Assembly (NCBI RefSeq): GCF_021869535.1
Contig: NW_026262701.1
Location: forward strand, 49,913,278-49,977,277
Length of the DNA: 64,000 bases
Direction: 5' to 3'
From: Mytilus californianus
Lineage: Eukaryota; Mollusca; Bivalvia; Mytilida; Mytilidae
Part shown: piece after piece, positions 1 to 14,700 of the stretch
How the letters are laid out: each line of letters opens with the position of its first letter
Position numbering within the stretch: position 1 is the first letter of the stretch
Position numbers and translations under genes: made by a program
Notes under the pieces: generated by a model
What the model was told of the DNA's origin: nothing
Database searches by the model: none
The model's input: only the letters and a program-made list of their open reading frames with translations

Positions 1-724
1 ATTCAAGACGTGGAATCAGTCAGCGTAAGCATTTAAAAGTCGATAATAAAAGATATTATTCCACTGTAGCTTAATCAATATTTGATTGATTGAGACTATT
101 CCATGTGACATTGAACAAAACTTCACATTCCTTCTCAACACAGGGAGTTTTTACCTCATGCGACATTATGCACGATTAATGAACATAAAGGTTTGAATTT
201 TTTAAATAGCGATACATGTAGTATAGTTATTATAGTGTTAAAAACATTAAGATCAATGATAACTAATTTTGATCGATACTGTTTAACAATGTTTGTCGTG
301 TTAACTTGTAAAAACAATCGGATAAGAAAAAAATGTATGTAAATCAATAGTTTATATTCTGGAAGTAGTAAAAGTATAGGCAGTGGAATAAAACATTAAT
401 TTCCCTTGTCTAAGGGAGATATGAAGATTTGTTCACCCTCGAAAAGTCATATTTTCCTCAGGCGATGCCCTCAGGATATATGAATTTTCTTGGGTGAACA
501 AATTTTCATATCTCCCTAAACCAAGGGAAATGAAACAAAAAAATGGCTGAAAAATATTCAATGAGTGACCAAACAACACAATAGTTCACAAATGTATATA
601 TATTTGAAAAGTAAATTTGTATGTTGCAGTGACTATTAATTTAACGTATGAAGAATATTGAAGGAACTACTGTGGATTCATTATTATTTGTTGGATACCA
701 GTTTTGTGGATTTTGTTGGTAGAG
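1..724. other. Intron sequence before the first visible exon
   Basis: No exon-like segment was found here. The only structure is the foldback element at 400-530. The missing start of CTLD1 is not in this stretch. Confidence 0.6.
400..530. repeat. Foldback (MITE-like) palindrome, ~131 bp
   Basis: The left arm ttcccttgtctaagggagat pairs with the right arm atctccctaaaccaagggaa, and the inner parts (gttcaccc / gggtgaac; tcctcagg / cctcagga) pair too. Nearly the whole element is one imperfect hairpin. Probably a small non-autonomous transposable element. Confidence 0.75.
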
Positions 725-727
725 GTA

Positions 728-2255
728 AACCATGAAGTGTTCAACAAAATACAAATTATATATAGGGTTGTATGCACCCTTTGGCCTAACCATCAAACCT
801 AGTGTTTAACAAAATACAAATTATATATAGTGTTGTATACACCCTTTGGCCTAACCATCAAACCTAGTGTTTAACAAAATACAAACTATATATAGGGTTG
901 TATGCACCCTTTGGCCTAACCATCAAACCTAGTGTTTAACAAAATACAAATTATATATAGGGTTGTATGCACCCTTTGGCCTAACCATCAAACCTAGTGT
1001 TTAACAAAATATAAATTATATATAGGGTTGTATGCACCCTTTGGCCTAACCATGAAATCAAGCGTTCAACAAAATACAAATTATCTATAGGGTTGTATGC
1101 AGACTTTTGTCTAACCATGAAATCAAGTATTCAACAAAATACAAATTATCTATAGGCTTGTATGCACCCTTTGGCCTAACCATCAAATCAAATATTCAAC
1201 AAAATACAAATTATCCATAGGGTTGTATACATCTACTTAGGCTTAACCACTAAATCAAGTGTTCAACGAAATACAAATTATCTATAGGGTTGTATGTAGA
1301 CTTTGGATTAACCATGAAATCAAGTGTTCAACAAAGTACAAATTATCTATAGGGTTGTATGTAGACTTTGGCCTAATCATCAAATCAAGTGTTCAACAAA
1401 ATACAAATTATCTATAGGGTTATATGCACACTTCGGCCTAACCATCAAACCTAGTGTTTAACAAAATACAAATTATCTATAGGGTTGTATGTAGACTTTG
1501 GCCTAACCATAATCAAGTGTTTAACAAAATACAAATTATATATAGGCTTGTATGTAGACTTTGGCCTAACCATCAAATCAAGTGTTCAACAAAATAGAAA
1601 TTATCTATAGGCTTGTATGTAGACTTTGGCCTAATCATCAAATCAAGTGTTCGACAAAATACAAATTATCTATAGGCTTGTATGTAGATTTTTGGCCAAA
1701 CCATAAAATCAAGCGTTCAACAAAATACAAATTATATATAGGGTTGTATACACACTTTGGCCTAACCATGAAATCAAACGTTCAACAAAATACAAATTAT
1801 CTATAGGGTTGTATGCAGACTTTTGTCTAACCATGAAATCAAGTATTCAACAAAATACAAATTATCTATAGGCTTGTATGCACCCTTTGGCCTAACCATC
1901 AAATCAAATATTCAACAAAATACAAATTATCCATAGGGTTGTATACATCTACTTAGGCTTAACCATTAAATCAAGTGTTCAACGAAATACAAATTATCTA
2001 TAGGGTTGTATGTAGACTTTGGATTAACCATGAAATCAAGTGTTCAACAAAGTACAAATTATCTATAGGGTTGTATGCAGACTTTGGCCCAACCATGAAA
2101 TCAAGTATTCAACAAAATACAATTTATCTATAGGGTTGTATGTAGACTTTTGCGTAACCATAAAATCAAGTGTTCAACAACACACAAATTATTTTTAGTG
2201 TTGTATGTAGACTTTGGCCTGACCATGAACTCAAGTATTCACCAAAATACAGTTG
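728..2255 (+). repeat. 65-bp minisatellite, about 23 copies, with higher-order structure
   Basis: Unit contains acaaattatctatagggttg, then tatgcaccctttggcctaac or a variant, then catcaaatcaagtgttcaac. Starts of acaaatta fall at 751, 816, 881, 946, giving a 65-bp period. Variant units (for example agacttttgtctaacc, and the one with catctacttaggcttaacc) recur in the same order about 716 bp later, so an 11-unit block has been duplicated. Confidence 0.92.
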
Positions 2256-2587
2256 ATCCATGAATATTGCTACCCATGAAAAATAAACAATTCCACATAT
2301 CATGCACTCCAGATGCAGCTGCTTATTTAATATGTTGAATGAACTAAACAAATTTTGTCAATCATTTCTCCAGCACTACAAAAGAAAGACTTCAAATTTG
2401 GTCAACAGCTTGGCATAATTAGTTGTAACGTGTGAGTTCTTTTCATGTGTGGGTGGCATCTGCTTCCTGTTATCTGATACTTTGTATTATAATTGGAAGA
2501 ATGAATAGCATAACAATGCTTACATTTTGTTTGCATGCAGTTATTTTTATTGTGTTTTAGCTTTACCTTATATGTTTTATTTTACAG

Positions 2588-2714
2588 ATTAGACTGTAAA
2601 GATTTAGACTCTAACCTGGCAGCTGTTGCAGATACTGGTCCCCTACATGCAGTTTCTACAATATCTAGCTTCCAACAGTACGATTCCTGGGTTGGAATTA
2701 TAAGGAAATACAAG
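2588..2714 (+). CDS. Exon 1 visible: CTLD1, middle part (domain start lies upstream)
   Basis: Follows a T-rich acceptor ending cag and enters with the last base of a codon. It reads LDCKDLDSNLAAV, then a WVG strand (equivalent to the conserved WIG) and ends in phase 0 at a gtaata donor. This is the C..L...LA...WIG segment of a C-type lectin fold; the usual opening (GW....CY) is missing and must lie on an exon before the window, since none is seen in bases 1-2587. An open frame extends on both sides of the exon, but the splice borders and the fit to the domain favour these limits. Confidence 0.8.
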
Positions 2715-5700
2715 GTAATAAACAGTAAATATTTTTACCGCCCTGAACTTATACTGTATAACCCTTACATTTCAAAAAACAAGATGGTATTTCAAAATTT
2801 GATGTTTACCAGGGGAGAAGAATGTATACATTGTATGACTGTTCAATTGGTGTTTCATAAATTAGGTATTATTTTCATGTACAGATACAACAATCAGGCA
2901 AAACACATATCACATTGAAAGCTTTAAATAGCCCAGAAATGACAAAATGTAAAACGATTCAAATATGAAAGCCGACTGCCTAATTTATGAACACAACAAC
3001 AAAAGAAAAAATAAACATGACAAACAACTGCCACTGAATGTTCATTACCCTGAATTGGGACAGACACACACAGAATAAGATGGGGTTATAGATGTAAACA
3101 AATTCATTTAAAGGAGTTTGCATTCCCTTGATTGCAGTTTCATAGTCAATTGACTTTAAGGGGCATTAGCTACAAATAAGACAATTCATTCAAATATAAT
3201 TTTTTGGGGTTCCAAACATTTATTAAAATAATATTTCACTATTACCAGTTACTTTAAGTCCATTTTGTCAAAATAAGCTTGAAAACATCTCTGATATATT
3301 ATTTGCAAGTCAATAATTCAACTTCTTTTGAATTTGTTTTCATGCAACCTTGAATTTAACCCATAGTGGAGATGGGCTGCCCATGTGTTAATCATTTGAT
3401 CAGCATGTTCACTCATTAAAAAAATGTCAACATTGAAAAGTGAGCCACCAGGAATAACCATTTCCTTAACTGATCTAGGCATGAACAAAATCTTATAACG
3501 GTAAAATGATGATTTACATATATTTCAAATCTTTTACTTGAGATAAAACAGACATAGACCATTCATCATTATACAATTCCCCGTGCTTGTCAAGACATAG
3601 ACAATTCATCATTATACGATTGCACGTGCTTGTCTGTCTATCTAAATTTATATTTATGTTAATTTTGGGTTAAATGACCATCAGTCTTCAGAGGTCTTCT
3701 TGACAGATAATTAGATGGTGCCCTTTTAAAAAAGAGTAGTATGTATGTAATAGCCTAGCAGAAACTATAATATGCAAGCTTTAGCGAAAAAAAGTACATA
3801 TCAACATTTAAAAAAATGTTGTCTGTTTAAATATGTCTCTAAATCAGAACTAAATGTTTTTTTTCAGACATTCTTTTATACAAATTCCTCTGAAGCTATT
3901 GGAATTGATAGTTATATACAGCCAAGTAAAACAACAGAGTAGGTATAATTGCCTCAGTTATTGCACATCTTCCCTACATAGTTTGTGGTTCATCTAAAGA
4001 TCTTACAAGTTTATGGAGTTTGAATCATTCATGAATACACCATTTTCCTTCTTATATAATTCATCTTAGAATTCCTAAGGGCAGTATGACCCATATGAAC
4101 AAAAAGAGATGTAAGAAGTTCCTCCATTATTATGACAGAAACAGTAACTTCAAAATGCTCCAATTTCTTATTCAATGTATTTGTTTGGGAAATCACAGCC
4201 AAAAATTAGAATGATCTACCCTGCAACGTTGGATATGGCTAGCCAATGATTAATGGCTCCATTGCTTTTTATACTATATACTTCAGTTTAAAGCAAGAAC
4301 TATTTTTGCTTAAGTTTGAATAAAGTGACAATAATTTCATGTCAAAACAACATCTTATTGTTGCTTGTGCTAAAATAAATCCAGAAAGCTTAAATTGCAT
4401 TGAGCAGCATACTAGTACTTTGAACTTAGGATGTACCAAAAACAGGAACTTCTGATCAGTGTCTGAGAAACAGGTTAAATATGCCCTACAATTACATTAC
4501 AAAATAACCAGTCATAAAGCATCTACCATTGCGTTTTCAGTTTATCATTGACTTAAGACTTTGAATATTCCTTTGGTAGTGTTTCCATCTCTTCTACAAT
4601 GATCCCAAGTCAGTTTTCATTTGATACCAAATTAAGCAATGTATTCTGCATATTTTGAATGTTACACCTATGATTAGGTTATACAATTTTGCTTTTGAAT
4701 ATGTACTACACACTGGTATTTTCTTCTTGACTGGGTCTCATTAAGTGGTTCTACAACTTAAAACTACCAGTTATGACGTAACTGTATATTTACTATTAAC
4801 AACAACTAATTCAGTTGTTTAATGTTTTATTTCAGTAATTTTGACCCTGCCTGTTTGACTATAAACAGTACAGTTAAGGATGCAGCAAAAGGCCTGTATC
4901 CTGATAGCTGTACAACTCCGAAACCATACATCTGTCAAAAGCCTGAAGGTATGTCTGAACATTTAAACTCCAAGCATTTATATAGCTTTTAAGGGTAAAG
5001 GTGCTTCATTTTTATTTCGGGGAGATGTTTGGTTGACAAATGGGATAGAAATTATGTCCATCAATTAAAAATTGTGAACTGTAAACAGGACCAAGATATC
5101 ATCTGGTATTCACACATTTTGTTTGGAAAAATACTCATTTTGACATTGAATAAAATAATTGAGGGTAAAATACAAAATTTCTTTTCACTTGACTAGGGGA
5201 CTTGCAAAATGGTATTCCTTTAGTGTAGTGATTGTCCCGAAACACCTTAGGGCATCACTGACTAGTTATTGTATTATCTCGTGTGGCCCAATGCAATAAC
5301 TATTTCAGAAATCAGATTTATTATAAAGTATATCAGGTTTCCTCCTCAATGGTATCACCAGCCCAGTAGTCAGCACTTCTGTGTTGACATGAATTATCAT
5401 TATATATTAACATAATACTAAGGATTTTTTACCCAGGAATAGACTATCTTAGCTGTATTTGGCACAACTTTTCAGAATTGTTTGGTTATCAATGCTCTTC
5501 AACTTCGTAGTTTATTTGTCCTATTTCAATTTTTTTTATTTGAGCCTAACTGATGAGTCTTTTGTAGACTAAACGCAAGTCTGGCGTGCAAAATGTTAAC
5601 CCTGGTATCTATGATGAATTTACTTTACTGATACAAACATTTATTTATAGTAAATGTTGGAATCAGTAGAACAAACTAAGCTTATAACTATTAATAAAGT

Positions 5701-8700
5701 ATAATAAAGAGTATCTTTACAGGAGTATGTAAACCTGGATATCAACAGCATCAGTCAATGTGTTACTATCTGTCGTACACAGAACAGAACAGAACTGGTG
5801 CTGAAACACTTTGTAAAGCCATGAAAATGTCAGTGGTGGACATTACTAGGTGAGTTTATGCACTACTTAACAAGTTAACTTTGTTTTCCAACCAATTCCT
5901 TTAGATCAACTTATTCGTGTCCATTCAAGACGTATCTTTCTTTTTTTTTAGAAACATTGATTATAGTAACTTATCTCCCTTTAACAGTATATTCAGCTTG
6001 TAAATATTTTGATAAAACAATGATAGATCAATAGATTTTTGGTGTTAACGCCATTCAGCACAATTGGCTATTTTGTGGCAGTAAGTTTTTATTGAAGGAA
6101 GCCAGAGTGCCTGAAGGAAAACTAACAATCCTAGGTGAAAAAGATTGGAGTCTAAAGCACCTGCCTTGTGCGAATTTAAAACTCAGAACCTAAGTGTTGA
6201 CAAGCTAGAAATATAGTAGTTGAACTACTAAACCATACAGCCACTGAGGCCTGATATAACAGAGAAACAGTGTGCCCACTTCATAGGCAGGGTAAACAAT
6301 CTTGAAATTGGCCATTTCTGTGTTCCAATGTTGATTGGTTGAAAATCAAAATTAACAAGAGCTGTAGTGTTTTTATCTGACAAAAGACATAGGGAGCTTA
6401 TCTCATCATTTTTCATCCATCGTCTGTCGTCGTTAACTTTTACAAAAATCTTCTCTTCTGAAAGTACTGGGCCAAATTTAACCAAACTTGGCCACAATCA
6501 TCATTAGGGTATCTAGTTTTAAAAATGTGTCCAATGACCCTGCTTGCCAACCAACATGGCCGACACAGCTAAAAACAGAACATAGGGGTAAAATGCAAGT
6601 TTTGTCTTTTAACTTGAAAAACGCTATGAATAGAGAAAATCTGACAGGGGCAAAAATGTTCAGAATGATGAGATCTACATATTGTCTACTTACTTCGAAA
6701 CTGTCAGACGACATCTTATATGAGTTATTGCCCTTAAATGACAAATTTTATCAAATTTTTCATTTTTGCCTAATATCTGAAAAACTATAATAGATAGGGA
6801 GAAATTTTATTACAAAAAATTTATCAACAAGACAAGATCTACAAATAATTCCACATGGTCGAAATCATCAGACGACTCATTATTAGAGATATTGCCCTTT
6901 AAAGATTATTATATTTTTTTTGCCTTTTGCCCAATATCTGAAAAACTATTATAAATAGATAGAAACTTAAATAAGCAAAAGTGATCAGCAAGACATGATC
7001 TACAAATAAGTTAAAGTTCTGAAATCGTCTGACAACCCCTTATTGGAGTTATTGCCCTTTGAAAATGATTTTTATCATTTTTTGCGTTTTTATACGGGAC
7101 CTTTTATGAAATACTGTTGTCCGTCCGTCCGTCTGTTCGTCCGTCCGTCGTCAACATGTCGGACAATAACTCAAAAATGCTTAACCAATTTGCATGAAAC
7201 TTTAAAGAATTGTTTATATCTATTGACCTGAGCTCCCATTCGATTTTTATAAATTTTAGAGTTTACGTTTCCAAGTTATGGGGTTTTATTCATTAAAAAA
7301 GGGGGATTTTCCACTTTTCGGACAATGCACAAAAATTCTTTGAGCAGTTTTCATGAAACTTTGGTGAATTGTGTATATCTATTGACGTAAGCTCCTTTTT
7401 CGATTTTTATAAATTTTAGTTTTCACGTTTCCGAATTATGGGATTTTATTCATAAAAAGGGGTGATTTCCAGTTTTCGGACAATACCTTTAAAGTGCTTT
7501 GAGCAGTTTTCGTGACTGGTTTACTTCTATTAAACTAACCTCCCTTTAGTTTTTTTGATAAATTTCTAAAAGGACATTGAGAAGTTATTGAACTTTATTC
7601 TTTGAAAAAGCGACGGGCGTATCATGCGCTTATGGCGCAGCTGTTTAATGCCTAATATCTGAAAAACTATAAAAGATAGATAGAAACATAATTCAGTAAA
7701 ATTGATCAGCCAGACTTGATCTACAAATAAGTCTAATAGTGGAAATCATCAGTCGACTACTTGTAGGAGTACTTGCTCTTTAATGACGATTTTTACCAAT
7801 ATTGTACGTTTTTGCCTACTATCTTGCAAACTATAAAAGATAGATAGACACTTTAAATAGCAAAAATGATCAGCAAGACAAGATCTACAAAAACGTAAAT
7901 TTTTTTTTAAAACTGTTGGTTTACTCTATATAGCAGTGATAGCCTTAAGTGATATTTTTATTACTGTTTTTTGTGTTTTGGGCAAAAACTAAAGAAAATA
8001 GAGAGAAACTGTCAACAGAAAAAATTATAATCAATACAAGATCAACAACAACAAAAAAAAAAAGAAAAGATTTTTGTCAGGAATTTTATTCTTGTCCACA
8101 ATGTTGGAGGGATTTCATTGTTGAAGACGTCATAGACCTAGGTGAGCGAGACGGGATCTTTAGAGCCTCTAGTTTAAAAACCGTGACGGTCCACATTTTC
8201 ATTTTCATCCTAGAAATGTTTGTGGCCTTGAAAGTTCATCATTGTATTTTCTTAAGGCAGCAGACATATGTTAAAAGGGCACAACTCTCAAAAATCAATG
8301 GAATGTCTAAATCAACCGTTTTCAATAACCAGTTACAGATCAAGTTTGAATTATGTTCCGGACTGATGATTTTGTGCAGAGTTATGGTCCTTGGACTTCG
8401 AAAATTCATGCAAATAATCAGTTATCCACACATTTTTTTGTTATGCTTGAAGATATTGATTGGATATTTGGTATATATTTTAACCATGACAAGTAACAGA
8501 TCAAGTTCAAATTTTTTTCGGTTCAGATGATTTTTTTGCAGAGTTATGGTCATTGGACTTAGAAAATTCATGCAAATAATCAATTTTCCACCCTTTTTTT
8601 CGTAATGCTTGAAAATATTGATTTGATATTTCTTGTTAAATTTATACCATGACAAGTTATAGATCAAGTTAGCATTTAACCGGTAGGGGACTATGTTTTG

Positions 8701-11700
8701 CCATGCAATACTCTCAGACTTGTGTAAGTTCTGTTTCACATGAATTCCTAAAAAGCCTTTTCAATCTGAATATTAAAAAACTACTGAATAATCTGGTGAA
8801 TACTTGTGTCAATGGCAATCTTACCACTACTCATTATTTTTTAAAAGTGTTATCTTTCTTAACAAATGTGTATTCCCTTAAAAGACTAGATTGATCAAGT
8901 CTTGGAGACTAATTTAAAATCAGTTTGACCTCAGAAATGTAGCATAAAAAAAGTAAAATCACAAAAATACCGAACTCCGAGGAAAATTCAAAACGGAAAG
9001 TCCCTAATCAAATGGCAAAATCAAAAGTTCAAACACATCAAACGAATGGATAACAACTGTCATTTTCCTGACTTGGTACAGGCATTTTCTAATGTAGAAA
9101 ATGGTGGATTAAACCTGGTTTTATAACTAGCTAAACCTCTCACTTGTATGACAGTCGCATTAAATTTCATTATATTGACAATAATATGTGAACAAAACAA
9201 ACAGACATAATAGGTAAAAATGTCAAAATAGGGGTACAACAGTCAACACTATGAAAACAAACAAATATGTAACACATAAACACAAAAAGGCATATATTGA
9301 TATTTTATAGTATGTCTTTCTATATTGTGATGTTACACTATTGTTTCAGATAAGGGTGAAGGTTTGGTACTATTAAAACGTTCAAACCCGCTGCAATTGT
9401 TTGCACCTGTCCTAAGTCAGGAATCTGATGTTCAGTAGTTGTCGTTTGTTGATGTGATTCATAAATGTTTCTCGTTTCTCGTTTTTTATACAGATTAGAT
9501 CGTTGGTTTTCCCGTTTGAATGGTTTTACACTAGTAATTTTTGGGGCACTTTATAGCTTGCTGTTCGGTGTGAGCCAAGGCTCCGTGTTGAAGACCGTAC
9601 TTTGACATACAATGGTTTACTTTTTAAATTTTGACTTGGATGGAGAGTTGTCTCATTGGCACTCATACCACATCTTCTTATATCTATATAGACAAAGCAC
9701 ATAAGCAAAAATGAAAGACAAGAAGAATACAAAAAATTACCGTAGCACAATAACACAATGACGGGATGTATAAGTACCGAGCCACGTCAAATGAATAACA
9801 TCAAAAATAGATAAAACAGTAAAAGTAATATTCAAAAAGACAAATAAAAGAATACTATAACACGTTATTAAGATGATAAACAACGTCAGTACCCAGAATC
9901 TATACTTCAAGACCATCGTGTATTATTTGTGAAGTTGATACGGAATATTTATCAACAAGGTCTTGATATCTTCCGATGAACTTTTTTAGAAAATGGACGA
10001 GACGTTCTTTGACATACCCCTGGTTCATCAACTTTCTGCTCAGACACTGGTGACATTTTACAAAGTCTGATTAGCAGCTGCAAGCTCTTGAATACCGAAT
10101 AAGTTGAGAAATGTATATCCCATATGCAGGTGAAGAGGTATACTGCTACTAAGGTGCGGGAAATTGATAATTTCAAAATTAAAATCTTCTCGTTTGTCAT
10201 AGACTGGTACTGAGATGACCGTGTAGGTCAAATCGAGGTAAAAGTCTAAAAATGAGGCGGAGGAAGCCGTGTCTGTTGTTTCATTAATTTCTAGTTCTGG
10301 GGGATATATTAATGGAACTCAATTAGAAAAGTTTGGATTGTTAATGGAAAAAACATCATCAATATATCTGAATGTGAAATTAAATGACTTGGCTTTTTTG
10401 ATCTTCTTGTTTTTGACAAGTGTCTGAAGGAACTCCAACTCATATGAAAGGAGAGGCGCACAGTTCGTTTCCATAGAAATGCCGAAAAATTGTTGAAAAA
10501 GTCTACCTCCAAATTCAAAAAATATGTTGTCAATAAGAATCTCTAGCATAGTGATCACTTGTTCCTCTGTGTAGCATGTTTCACCTTTTTGTTCACTATT
10601 AACAAAATATGCCGTATGGTATCCCAAAGTAATAAATTTATAGCGTATGCTACCATTTTATGTTGAAAAGCATTGTGGATTATTTCTCTCAGACGATTTT
10701 TCAATTTCACATGGGGAATGGTTGTATACAGGGTTGAAAAACCAAAAGTTTTGATTGAACTAATATCAGAAAAATATTATCCAGAAGTTCTTTAGAGTTT
10801 ATTAGAATCCACATATGGTTAATCATGTTAATACCACTACGCGAGTAAACAGTTACACAGTATATGCATGTAAAAAGAACAGGTATAATTAGTCCAGATT
10901 GTCCATGGGAGCATTCCTGTATTTCTAGTCCAGTTTTGTGAGGAAGCGATTTCCAACCGTGAAGAATTCATTTTTTAACTGTCAATGATTGCTTGCCTTC
11001 CCCCACTTTATTAATTTGTAATATGTTATTTAGTCTTTAGGGTGTTTCATTATTACGGTATTGAAGGACAATCATTTGAAATAAACAAATGGTTGATGTT
11101 TGTACTTGCTCCCTAAAAATCTTGAGAATTGTACAGAATTTTGGAAATATGATATGAAGGGTGCTATTTTTAAATGCTGTATGATCCACCTGAACATTTG
11201 CATATACATTGAATAATTCGACAGCCTTAAAAAATGTCAATTGCTGCATGATCTCTAATTCTTAAAAAAAAAATTCTATCCACAGTGCTAGTAAATCATC
11301 ATATCTGGTCAGTTTGTTGAAGCAGAGAGGAGATATTGGTGAAATATGGATTGGATTAAAAAGTAAGTTCTTAGAAGAAATTTTCTTGTTATAATCTATT
11401 AATATATTGGGATGGAGTTAAAAAATAACATTGTACGGTGTTCAAACTGATCATTTTCACAATTCAGTAATAATAATAATTATGCTTAGCACAACAACAT
11501 GTACATTTTTTGTTTGTTTCGCTGTATAAATGGTTGTTTCAATTGGAAGTTCATTGATTTCCAGGAAGATTATTAACCCTTTGTGAACCTACACATTAAA
11601 ATTTCCATTCTATTTATTACAAATTAATGTAACACTTACTGAAATGTTCGGTATTTTGCGTTTTTGTTTTACTACAACCATGAAATTCTTTAAAAATGTT

Positions 11701-14700
11701 ATCACAGTGAAACTACTTTGACAGTCTATTTGTTCTTTTAGAACAGAGTACTAATAACTGGTACTGGCCTAGCACAGGCGAAGTTCCATCGTTGAAATAC
11801 TGGACATACATCTCTCCAAATAGCAACGAAACATTGTATGACTGCGCTTATATGAATGTTGGTAAGATATATTAGTGATGCTATGAGCAAGGAATAAAAC
11901 CTGAATCTAATTGGTTGATGTATTCCAACTAGATAATACAATTACAAGAACCTTAAGTAATCGATATTATGTTCAATTTGTTCTTGTTCAAAATATGCCT
12001 GAAGTATCTGAAGAGAAGGTAAGATTTGGAGCCAATTTCGCCTTTGTATCAAATGTGTTTCAAACAGTCTCTGATAAGCAGAATCAAATGTTGGATAAGT
12101 AACTACTTAAACATTAAAGTTTCTGTTTCAGTTTACTCATTACCTGGGAAATGCAGACATGGAATCACAGAAATTAATAAAAATTGCAAAATAGGAAGCA
12201 AAAATCAGAATTTTTTACTTTCACATGCTTAGAAATTATATGCGCACATTAATTTCCTATAAATTCACTAGCAAACAATTATTTTGGGTGACGTGTGTGC
12301 TGTATGTTGATTTAGCCAAAATTATCTAAAAAATAGTCTACTCATGCTGCTTAGGTAAAAACGCTCTCTTATGATGTCAGTATAATGTCATAGTAAAGTT
12401 ATGTCAATTAATTAACAGTGGGCTGTTTATAAATATTGTTGTTCCATTTCTGCACTCTAAGTAATTTGAAGTAATTTTCTATGGAAGTTAGACTACAATG
12501 AGTTATCACTCTTTCTAGTTCATTTATGGTGTATTCCACACGCCTGTAAAGATTTTTGAGATGAAGATGGAAAAATGAAATGGAATGTTAATTTTGTACA
12601 TAACTAGACTTTTGAATGTGAGAGAGTATATAGGAATGGTATGTGATAAAAGCATTAAAATTATTCAAAATTAGATTAATCTCACCTAATTTTTCTACAG
12701 GACTTGCAGTTGTACACTTATTTGAATTTTTGATCTGAGAAGGATTTTTTTTCCATACCAAAACATGGATAATATCTGCTTATATCATTTGGAAATGGCA
12801 TGAAATCAGAGTTGTCGATGTTCCCACTGTCTGTATCACTCTTGACATACCATCGACGTCATAATGGATGAACCGACGTTGATAAGTTTCACTCATCTTC
12901 TGGTTTGTTGGTGAAACAAAGAAGCAGAATTGTTTCTATCATGCAAAATACACAAATACAATCAAATAAATCTATCAGATTTTCATCATATTCATATTGT
13001 AAAATATCAGCTGCTCGACACAATTTGAAGACTTTTTTTTAACTTTTTAGCTGCGCTCACTTGACAAAAAGCTTCTTATTGTGACTCTCAGCTAATATTT
13101 TACAATATCAATATGCAGACAACCTGATAATCGATATTTCTCAAAATCTTTTTCACCCTGGTGGTCCTTGAAGAATCTTTGCTGGCCCTCACTATTATTT
13201 TTACTGCAAATTAGCAAAACAGTGTTGGTCCGTAGTAAAACTTTGGTGGTCATGACCTTCAGACCACCACTTTTCGAGGATGTGTAATACTCAGTGTCTT
13301 AGGAAGACTTGTACATTTGTGCATAGCAATTTTCTTTAGATTTTTGATTGTTTTCCATCATGATTTATAGCACAAGAAGAGATTGTTGCTGAAAACCAAA
13401 GTTTAATAATCACCTCAGTGGACTTATGATAGTGAGAGCTGGAGGTTGTAGGTTTGTACGATTCGCTCGTGTATGTAACAACGTATTAGATTTTATCGAG
13501 AGAAATTTATGTATTACTGAAAAATTATTACACCAGGATTTTCGATATCATAAACTAGTCAAAACATTTACTAAATTTTATCATCGGTATAAGGACATCA
13601 TTCGTAAATATAACTCAACATGCAGACATCTTATACGTTCAGGTATTTCACATCCAATCTTTTATGGTAATATTCTTAAGAAAGCACAAAAATGTCAGTA
13701 TTCACATCAAAAGCTAACAAAACCTTTAAACAGACTTATTAAGAAGGGATATAGTTACGATACTGTTGTCAGGTCATTAAAGATTGCATATTTTGGCTTT
13801 AATATTGATTCACTTATAGGGTCTTTGCATCGGAATTAAACATATTTCCTCTAAAACCAGTTGTTGGCATGACACGTGTTATGTTCTTCTCATATATTTT
13901 ATGATGGTATAAAACTAAACCCCTTACAGGAGGGATTGTGCCTGATATTCATATGATGAAGACATAATCTTTCAATCAGTTTAATTGAGGTCTGGAGCTG
14001 GCATGTCAGTAACTGCTAGTAGTCTGTTGTTATTTATGTATTATTGTCATTTTGTTTATTTTCTTTTGTTTCCTATTCTGACATCGGACTCGGACTTCTC
14101 TTAAACTGAGTTTTACTGTGCGTACTGTTGTACGTTTGTTTTTTCTACATTGGCTAGAGGTATAGGGGAGGGTTGAGATCTCAAAATACATGTTTAACCC
14201 CGCCGCATTTTTGCGCCTGTCCCAAGTCAGGAGCCTCTGGCCTTTGTTAGCCTTTTATCATTTTTAATTTTAGTTTCTTGTGTATAATTTGGAGTTTAGT
14301 ATGACGTCCATTATCACTGAACTAGTATACATATTTGTTTAGGGGCCAGCTGAAGGACGCCTCCGGGTGCAGGAGTTTCTCGCTGCATTGAAGACCCATT
14401 GGTGGCCTTCGGCTGTTGTCTGCTCTATGATCGGGTTGTTGTCTCTTTGACACATTCCCCATTTTCATTCTCAATTTTATTGATTGATGGCTAGGTCAAA
14501 CAAACAAACAAACAAACAAACAAACAAAATTTGTATTTGCTGCTTCTCCAAGCACACAGCTTTTAGGAGTGCCCTGTTGGTTTGGAGATAGAATAATATG
14601 TCTGAATAGTGTGAAATGTCTTCCTGCTGATTAATACCTTACGAGGTAGCATGTTAAAAATCTGACTCGGTGTGTCATTCAAGTACCATGCAGGGTATAT

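Noticed and set aside
2535-2918. 127-codon open frame as a stand-alone gene
   Set aside because: Its middle is CTLD1 exon 1 with proper splice borders; the rest is intron read-through.
7949-8530. 193-codon open frame, longest in the window
   Set aside because: Lies over the end of a family A repeat and a duplicated non-coding segment; no domain, and composition follows the repeat.
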